Positions 5,460 to 9,602 of a stretch of DNA of 9,602 nt are shown here, piece by piece. How positions within the stretch are numbered: the stretch's first letter is position 1; every line of letters starts with the position of its first letter. The notes beneath the pieces were generated by a model. The model was not told where the DNA came from and did not search any database. It saw only the letters and a program-made list of their open reading frames with translations. The position numbers and the translations under genes are program-made. The DNA is from Thermodesulfobacteriota bacterium (GTDB taxonomy: Bacteria; Desulfobacterota; BSN033; UBA1163). The stretch covers positions 1 through 9,602 of the forward strand of contig JASEIE010000144.1 of NCBI GenBank assembly GCA_030024065.1, read 5' to 3'.

Positions 5460-6320
5460 TTACTTTCGCTGTGCCTTGATCACTCTCTCAATTCCTGAAA
5501 GATCCTTGACTCGCTCAGGTCGTTGAAAACCTCCCCCGGCCTTGATCATCTCCGAAACCCTGTCCGCCTGACCGCTTCCCACTTCCAATAAGAACCATCC
5601 TTCTTTCTTTAGATAAAAGGGGGCCAGCGAAATCATCTTTCGATAGAATTCCAGTCCATCCTTTCCTCCGTAAAGGGCCATGACAGGCTCATGTTTCCTC
5701 ACCTCCCTGGCCAGACCCATTACTTCAGAACTCGCAATGTAGGGAGGATTCGAAAGGATCAGGTCAAAAGCCTCCCTGAGTAAAAATGGACCAAAGAGAT
5801 CACCCTTCACAAACTCGATCTTATTCAAGACGCCTGCCAATCTGGAATTCTCCTTTGCCACCAGGAGGGCATCCATCGAGATATCGGTGGCAAAAAAAGA
5901 GAAGCTCCCTGTCTCTCTGGCCAATGCGATGGTGATGGCGCCACTTCCTGTTCCCAATTCTAAAACGGATGGAATTTTATTGGAAGAAATTTTTGACAGA
6001 ATCGAGAGGCCTTCTTCAACCAGAACCTCTGTCTCCGGTCTTGGAATGAGGACACGGGGATCCACCTTAAGGTCGATGGACCAGAACTCCTGATGTCCCA
6101 AAATATATTGAAGGGGCTCGCCGGAAGCTCTTCTCCGGATCAAACCCTCAAGGCCCCTCTTCTCCTCATCCGCAATCTGACTCTGGAGTCGAATATAGAG
6201 TTTCTCCCTGCTGAGATTCATCGAGCAGGCCAGCAGGAGCTCCGCATTCAATCGGGGATTTTCAATCCGATGCTCCTTCAGGGAGCTCGTTGCCCAGTTC
6301 AGAAGTTCTAAGGTCGTCAT
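5460..6320 (-). CDS. prmC: Peptide chain release factor N5-glutamine methyltransferase
   Basis: PrmC (older name HemK) uses S-adenosylmethionine to methylate the glutamine of the GGQ motif in release factors, which speeds peptide release. The 286-residue protein has the family layout: a helical substrate-binding N-terminal part with NPRLNAELLL (21-30) and LIPRPETEVLV (91-101), then a Rossmann methyltransferase domain. The SAM-binding motif is VLELGTGSGAI (119-129), and NPPYIA (191-196) is the diagnostic motif that holds the target glutamine amide. Its substrate gene prfA lies just upstream, a common pairing. The ATG at 6318-6320 is preceded by GGTTTTAAG, without a convincing Shine-Dalgarno site, and an upstream in-frame stop rules out earlier starts. 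The stop codon abuts the repeat region at 5459. Confidence 0.96.
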   Translation of the reverse strand: MTTLELLNWATSSLKEHRIENPRLNAELLLACSMNLSREKLYIRLQSQIADEEKRGLEGLIRRRASGEPLQYILGHQEFWSIDLKVDPRVLIPRPETEVLVEEGLSILSKISSNKIPSVLELGTGSGAITIALARETGSFSFFATDISMDALLVAKENSRLAGVLNKIEFVKGDLFGPFLLREAFDLILSNPPYIASSEVMGLAREVRKHEPVMALYGGKDGLEFYRKMISLAPFYLKKEGWFLLEVGSGQADRVSEMIKAGGGFQRPERVKDLSGIERVIKAQRK

Positions 6321-6351
6321 CTTAAAACCAATTTAATAATTGGAAAATTCG

Positions 6352-6486
6352 AAATCCGAATATCGAAATTCTAAACAAATCCTAAATCCAAATGATCAAA
6401 ATTCCAAACCACTATTTATTCTTTTTGAATTTTGTGCTTTGGTGATTTGAATTTTTTTCGAATTTAGGATTTCGTGCTTCGGATTT
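6352..6486. repeat. AT-rich imperfect inverted repeat filling the prfA-prmC gap
   Basis: The left arm at 6352-6375 and the right arm at 6463-6486 pair at 20 of 24 positions. The shared words are AAATCCGAA and GAAATxCTAAA. The right arm read on the minus strand, AAATCCGAAGCACGAAATCC, recurs with one change just after the prmC stop codon (5440-5459). The interior (6376-6462) holds more degenerate complementary words, for example CAAAATTC against GAATTTTG. The gap (6321-6498) has no gene and no obvious promoter. Confidence 0.7.
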
Positions 6487-6498
6487 AAAGTTTTCTCC

Positions 6499-7560
6499 TT
6501 ATCCTTTCAGCGCTTCTGCCTGATAGTGGGTTGTCAGTGTGTTGAGGATCTCATCGATGTCTCCGTCGAGCACTTCTCCCAGCCGGTAGAGGGTTAGCCC
6601 GATCCGGTGGTCGGTCATTCTTCCCTGGGGAAAATTATAGGTGCGGATCCTTTCGCTTCGCTCCCCTGTCCCGACCTGACTCCTCCTCTTCTCCGAGATC
6701 TCCAGTCTCTGCTCCTGTTGCGCCTTATCCATCACCCTCGCCCGGAGGATCTTCATGGCCTTGGCCTTATTCTTGTGCTGCGACTTCTCGTCCTGGCAGG
6801 AGACCACGATCCCCGTAGGGGCATGTGTGATTCTGACCGCAGAGTCCGTGGTGTTGACGCTCTGCCCCCCGGGGCCTGAGGACCGGAAGATATCGATCCT
6901 GAGGTCATTGGGATCGATCTGAACATCCACCTCTTCTGCCTCGGGAAGGATTGCCACCGTCACGGTGGAGGTATGAATCCGCCCCTGCGCCTCGGTCACG
7001 GGAACCCTCTGCACCCGGTGAACCCCGCTCTCATACTTCAAACGGCTATAGACCCCTTTCCCTTCGATCAGGGCGATGATCTCCTTGAACCCACCCACGC
7101 CTGTGTAACTCCGGTTCAATATCTCCATCCGCCAGCGATTCTTCTCCGCATACTTGCCATACATCCGGAAGAGGTCTGAAGCAAAGAGGCCTGCTTCATC
7201 TCCCCCGGTTCCTGCACGGATTTCGAGGAGGATGTTCTTCTCATCGTTGGGATCTTTTGGAAGGAGGGCCATCCGAAGGTCCGCCTCCATCTTCTCCTTC
7301 TCTACTGTCAGTCGATTGAGCTCCTCTCTAACAAGCCCCTTCATCTCTTCGTCTTCGTCGCCGGCTAAAAGTTCGCGGCTCCCCTTGATCTCCTCTTCCA
7401 GCTTCTTCAGTCTTCGATAGAGGTCGACCACCTTCCCCAGTTCCGAATACTCTCTGCCCACCTTCTGAAGCTCGGTCTGATTGGTGATTACCTCATTCTG
7501 GCTGAGGAGGTGCGAGAGTGTTTCGTACCGCCGTTCCACTTCTTCCAATTTCTGAAACAT
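6499..7560 (-). CDS. prfA: Peptide chain release factor 1
   Basis: RF1 recognises UAA and UAG in the ribosomal A site and triggers hydrolysis of the finished peptide. The 353-residue protein is full length. The coiled N-terminal domain (about 1-100) is followed by the stop-codon reading region with [18 protein letters not shown] (181-198). Its PVT tripeptide (187-189) is the PxT type of RF1, whereas RF2 has SPF. The catalytic loop [17 protein letters not shown] (227-243) carries GGQ at 231-233, the target of PrmC encoded next door. Length and internal reading frame show no RF2-type programmed frameshift. The ATG at 7558-7560 follows GGAG with 6-nt spacing. A MITE-like insertion lies about 60 bp upstream, between this gene and the DUF1385 gene. 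Confidence 0.97.
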   Translation of the reverse strand: MFQKLEEVERRYETLSHLLSQNEVITNQTELQKVGREYSELGKVVDLYRRLKKLEEEIKGSRELLAGDEDEEMKGLVREELNRLTVEKEKMEADLRMALLPKDPNDEKNILLEIRAGTGGDEAGLFASDLFRMYGKYAEKNRWRMEILNRSYTGVGGFKEIIALIEGKGVYSRLKYESGVHRVQRVPVTEAQGRIHTSTVTVAILPEAEEVDVQIDPNDLRIDIFRSSGPGGQSVNTTDSAVRITHAPTGIVVSCQDEKSQHKNKAKAMKILRARVMDKAQQEQRLEISEKRRSQVGTGERSERIRTYNFPQGRMTDHRIGLTLYRLGEVLDGDIDEILNTLTTHYQAEALKG

Positions 7561-7581
7561 TTTCTTCTCCTAAAACATGTC

Positions 7582-7784
7582 GAATTTCAAGATTAGGTTA
7601 AGGTCAAGGTTAAGGTTTAGCAGGCTGCTGAAAAAGTCTTTCTTAAACTTAAGATGTCATTCCTGCGGAAGCAGGAATCCAGTCTTTTCAATCCTTTCTG
7701 GACTCCCGCTTTCGCGGGAGTGACGGTAAAATGGTATTTTTAAGCACACTGTTAGACAAAATTCTTTAGCCTCAACCTAAATTC
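7582..7784. repeat. Outer inverted repeat and AAGGTT tandem repeat flanking the MITE-like element
   Basis: TTAGGTTAAGGTCAA (7593-7607) pairs with TTAGCCTCAACCTAA (7766-7780) at 12 of 15 positions. GAATTT (7582-7587) pairs with AAATTC (7779-7784). The left side also shows three tandem hexamers, AAGGTC, AAGGTT, AAGGTT (7600-7617), with a degenerate fourth before them. This looks like another gap palindrome of the kind found between the downstream genes, here split by the insertion at 7618-7754. Confidence 0.55.
7618..7754. mobile_element. MITE-like element with terminal inverted repeats
   Basis: About 137 bp without coding capacity. The left end TAGCAGGCTGCTGAAAAAGT and the reverse complement of the right end, TAACAGTGTGCTTAAAAATA, agree at 14 of 20 positions. 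Inside are two perfect hairpins, ATTCCTGC ggaa GCAGGAAT (7659-7678) and ACTCCCGC tttc GCGGGAGT (7702-7721). Outer pairs GTCA/TGAC (7656, 7721) and TCCAG/CTGGA (7678-7682, 7698-7702) make a symmetric multi-hairpin fold. TA at both ends would fit a TA-targeting transposase, but a two-base match is weak evidence. It separates the DUF1385 gene from prfA, and the internal hairpins resemble repeats common in proteobacterial genomes. Confidence 0.65.
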
Positions 7785-7788
7785 TCTT

Positions 7789-8757
7789 TCACGTTATCTC
7801 CGTCTCTCCATCTTCCAACACCTCCTGAAGGGCACGGAGCGCCACTTCGATCTGAGGCTCGGAAGGCTCCCGGGCTGTGAGCTTCTGGAGCCAGAGTCCG
7901 GGCTGGATGAGAAACCGAACTCCCCTCTGGTTTCGCCTTCGGTCCGCAAACCGGATGATCTCATAAGAAAGTCCAGCGATGAACGGGATGAAGACCACCC
8001 GGGAGGCCACCTTATATCCGAAAGCAGGGTGATGGGGGATGAGGGCAAAGACCAGGATGCTCACCACCATGACGATGAGGAGGAAGTTCGTTCCGCATCG
8101 GGGATGGAGATAACCGAATCCTTTTACCCGATCGACACTCAATTCCTCACCCGCCTCGAAGGCAAAGATCGACTTGTGTTCGGCGCCATGATATTGAAAG
8201 ACGCGCTCGATCTCCTTCAAAAAGGAGATAGCCCGTATGTAGGCAAGAAAGATCGCCAATCGTATGAGGCCGTCCACCAGATTGAAGAGCAGTCCGCTCG
8301 TTGAAAGCGCTGGAAAGACCCACTTCAACCACTTCGTTAAGAAGAGAGGAATGAGAAAGAAGAGAAAGATGCCGAAAGAGAGGGCGAGGGCAAAGGTAAG
8401 GCCCATTGCCCAGGAGCTGATCTCCTTTTCGCCTTTCTCTTCGGAGATGGCCTGATTGGCGGAGAAATGGAGCGCTCGAATCCCCAGGGTGAGAGCTGAC
8501 ATCAGGGCGATCACGCCTCTCACCAGGGGAAGCTTAAAGAAGAAGTTCTTCTCCGAGAAGAAGGTCAATCCCTCCCGCTTCACCACAATTTCACCGTTGG
8601 GCTTTCGAACCGCAATGGCCATGGAGTGGGGAGATCTCATCATCACTCCTTCGATCACAGCCTGTCCGCCGACACGAATCGGCTCCTTCTCTTTTTTAGG
8701 TATAAAAAGATTGCGAAGAGAATGCCCCTGTTCGGGACTTCTTCTCCCAAAAGACAT
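7789..8757 (-). CDS. DUF1385 / YqhQ-family integral membrane protein
   Basis: This is a conserved membrane protein whose biochemical role I do not know. The 322-residue chain carries the family signatures GGQAVIEGVMMRSP (30-43), FQYHGAEHKSIFAFE (187-201) and LHPRCGTNFLL (217-227). The conserved His, Glu and Cys residues in these could bind metal or form an active site; that is inference. About five hydrophobic segments are visible near 75-97, 116-140, 155-178, 222-241 and 250-268, with a basic RRRNQRG stretch after the last. No signal peptide is evident. The ATG at 8755-8757 has a strong GGAGG with 6-nt spacing. It lies between rpmE and prfA, a placement I recall as recurrent, which hints at a housekeeping link but not a mechanism. 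Confidence 0.9.
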   Translation of the reverse strand: MSFGRRSPEQGHSLRNLFIPKKEKEPIRVGGQAVIEGVMMRSPHSMAIAVRKPNGEIVVKREGLTFFSEKNFFFKLPLVRGVIALMSALTLGIRALHFSANQAISEEKGEKEISSWAMGLTFALALSFGIFLFFLIPLFLTKWLKWVFPALSTSGLLFNLVDGLIRLAIFLAYIRAISFLKEIERVFQYHGAEHKSIFAFEAGEELSVDRVKGFGYLHPRCGTNFLLIVMVVSILVFALIPHHPAFGYKVASRVVFIPFIAGLSYEIIRFADRRRNQRGVRFLIQPGLWLQKLTAREPSEPQIEVALRALQEVLEDGETEIT

Positions 8758-8902
8758 TTTAATCCTCCGGATGAACTAATGCTGATTGCCCGATTCTAAA
8801 AGGGGAAAGGTGAGTATGGGTCGTGAACCCCTCAGTGTCCCATAGGACAACGGATCAAAGGTTCCTGGTTGAAAAGGAAAGCAAGAGGGGAGTCGATTCG
8901 CA
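8758..8902. other. rpmE-yqhQ intergenic region
   Basis: This 145-bp gap lacks a gene and differs from the other gaps in having no AT-rich repeat arms. It contains the yqhQ ribosome binding site (GGAGG, 8764-8768) and two small adjacent hairpins, GGGT cgtga ACCC (8818-8830) and TGTCC cata GGACA (8836-8849). Neither is followed by a T-run. They may be leader structure or chance. Confidence 0.4.
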
Positions 8903-9118
8903 TCAATCGGTTTTTTCAATCTTCTCTCCGTATTTCTTCTTAAACCGCTCGATCCGACCTGCGGCGTCCACAAATTTCTGTTTGCCGGTAAAGAAGGGAT
9001 GGCAGTTCGAACAGATTTCCACATGGATATCCTTCTGTGTGCTCCGGGTCTCAAGGGTGGCTCCACAGGCACATTTGATCACCGTATCATAAGTCTTTGG
9101 GTGAATATCCTTTTTCAT
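8903..9118 (-). CDS. rpmE: 50S ribosomal protein L31, zinc-binding type
   Basis: L31 is a small protein of the large ribosomal subunit that helps bridge the subunits. The 71-residue chain starts [19 protein letters not shown], the typical L31 opening. C16 and C18 (CACG) with C36 and C39 (CSNC) make the zinc site, so this is the C-plus form, which can act as a zinc store in bacteria that also carry a zinc-free paralogue. [19 protein letters not shown] (41-59) is the conserved C-terminal signature. A GTG two codons upstream is in frame, but GGAGG is only 2 nt from it and 8 nt from the ATG at 9116-9118, so ATG is chosen. A promoter candidate lies just upstream. The gene often follows rho, which is not seen here. 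Confidence 0.96.
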   Translation of the reverse strand: MKKDIHPKTYDTVIKCACGATLETRSTQKDIHVEICSNCHPFFTGKQKFVDAAGRIERFKKKYGEKIEKTD

Positions 9119-9126
9119 CTTCACAG

Positions 9127-9131
9127 CCTCC
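9127..9131 (-). promoter_or_regulatory. Ribosome binding site deciding the rpmE start
   Basis: GGAGG on the minus strand, 8 nt before the ATG at 9116-9118 and only 2 nt before the competing GTG at 9122-9124. Confidence 0.7.
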
Positions 9132-9138
9132 GTTAACT

Positions 9139-9166
9139 ATTTTACCGATTTTTCACAAATTTTCAA
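9139..9166 (-). promoter_or_regulatory. Candidate sigma-70 promoter for rpmE
   Basis: On the minus strand TTGAAA (9166-9161) and TAAAAT (9144-9139) are separated by 16 bp. Predicted transcription would begin just before the GGAGG site, leaving a short leader of roughly 20 nt. This is the clearest promoter-like sequence in the window and could start the whole rpmE-kdsA unit. It was found by eye against the consensus only. Confidence 0.45.
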
Positions 9167-9343
9167 GATGTTCAAAGAGGTAGGGAAAGCATTTATGCCT
9201 CAGGGATCCTGAACCCCCAGTAAATTTGACACTTTCCTGCTTTTTTCCTTGTCCCAACATTCGAAAGATTGCTCTCGTCTCGTTTCGCTATCAGCTGAAT
9301 AATACCACCTACTGTTAGGCCTGTCAAATTTTTTTGCAATTTC
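9167..9343. other. Intergenic region between rpmE promoter and the edge gene
   Basis: No gene is visible. AAATTTGACA (9222-9231) and TGTCAAATTT (9322-9331) form a perfect 10-bp inverted repeat about 90 bp apart. The left one is preceded by GAACCCCCAGT. These could be ends of a small element, or one could be the end of an insertion sequence whose coding part starts at 9344, but the other end lies outside the window. No terminator with a T-run is visible for the edge gene. Confidence 0.35.
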
Positions 9344-9602
9344 TCACTTGAAATGAAACTCCAGATTGCGATAACCTAACCACGGCACTCTTTGGTCAAC
9401 CCCTTTCTCTTGAAGTCGCTGGTTCAAGTTGCCGAAAAGGGGACGAAGGATATCCTCATGTCGGTGACCGTAGAAGGTAACGTGCACGGTTCTTCCTTCT
9501 GCTTTCACAAAAGCCTGCTCCCTCAAAAATTCCTTTAGGATCCCCTTAAGCTCCCTCGAAGCAAATTCTCCTCCTATGTCTCTGCGGAGGGAACTTAGGA
9601 TG
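9344..9602 (-). CDS. Partial CDS: C-terminal 85 residues of an unrecognised protein, possibly a transposase
   Basis: The minus-strand frame is open from the window edge to the TGA at 9344-9346, giving at least 85 residues; the real start is outside. The visible part includes DIGGEFASRELKGILKEFL, then VTFYGHRHEDILRPLFGNL, and it ends PWLGYRNLEFHFK. It is not the C-terminus of Rho, which I would have expected upstream of rpmE. The style (VTFYG..., a predicted amphipathic helix, then PWL...F.F at the very end) reminds me of C-terminal tails of some insertion-sequence transposases, but I cannot name a family. The inverted repeat downstream (9222/9322) would be compatible with an IS end. An internal TTG at 9524-9526 is not needed as start because the frame stays open upstream. 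Confidence 0.5.
   Translation of the reverse strand, partial: ILSSLRRDIGGEFASRELKGILKEFLREQAFVKAEGRTVHVTFYGHRHEDILRPLFGNLNQRLQEKGVDQRVPWLGYRNLEFHFK

Noticed and set aside
6499..7560. Release factor 2 instead of RF1
   Set aside because: The codon-reading tripeptide is PVT (PxT type) rather than SPF, and no programmed frameshift is present.
8815..8875. tRNA-like or small RNA candidate between rpmE and yqhQ
   Set aside because: GGGGTTCACGACCC on the minus strand recalls a T-arm, but the loop lacks the invariant A and no acceptor or anticodon stems can be formed.
8776..9072. Minus-strand frame of 98 codons overlapping rpmE
   Set aside because: It is rpmE read in another frame plus the downstream gap; the L31 frame is clearly the real one.

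Overview
The window reads as chromosomal core-gene DNA from a Gram-negative bacterium. Every confident gene lies on the minus strand, so transcription runs from high to low coordinates. In that direction the order is: an unidentified C-terminal fragment cut by the window edge, rpmE (ribosomal protein L31), a DUF1385/YqhQ-type membrane protein, prfA (RF1), prmC (the methyltransferase that modifies RF1), murA (peptidoglycan precursor synthesis), hisD, hisB, hisH (histidine synthesis) and kdsA (Kdo-8-phosphate synthase, lipopolysaccharide). KdsA implies a lipopolysaccharide outer membrane. From memory of gene orders, the run rpmE-DUF1385-prfA-prmC-murA-his resembles deltaproteobacterial (Desulfobacterota) genomes. 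That assignment is inference; no rRNA or marker comparison was possible.

Two functional blocks share what may be one long transcription unit. The translation block (L31, RF1, PrmC) pairs RF1 with the enzyme that methylates its GGQ glutamine. The second block supplies cell-envelope precursors (MurA, KdsA) and three histidine enzymes. The histidine set is incomplete here: hisG, hisC, hisA and hisF are absent, and kdsA sits where hisA/hisF often follow hisH. All protein genes look intact, with catalytic residues present.

The most unusual material is between the genes. Nearly every gap beyond hisD is filled by palindromic, repeat-like DNA instead of a promoter or terminator. The gaps hold: a GTAG-headed inverted hairpin pair of REPIN type in front of kdsA; a symmetric double hairpin around GTTACGTAAC between hisB and hisH; long AT-rich imperfect inverted repeats in the hisD-hisB, murA-prmC and prmC-prfA gaps, sharing words such as AAATCCGAA and GAAATCC; three copies of a CCTGCC...GGCAGG hairpin; and a roughly 137-bp MITE-like element with terminal inverted repeats in front of prfA. 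Several of these elements begin at, or supply, the stop codon of the upstream gene, and smaller palindromes nest inside larger ones. No CRISPR array, phage module, defence system or complete transposase gene was found. The right end (about 9125-9602) holds a likely rpmE promoter and the tail of an unrecognised protein that may belong to an insertion sequence.
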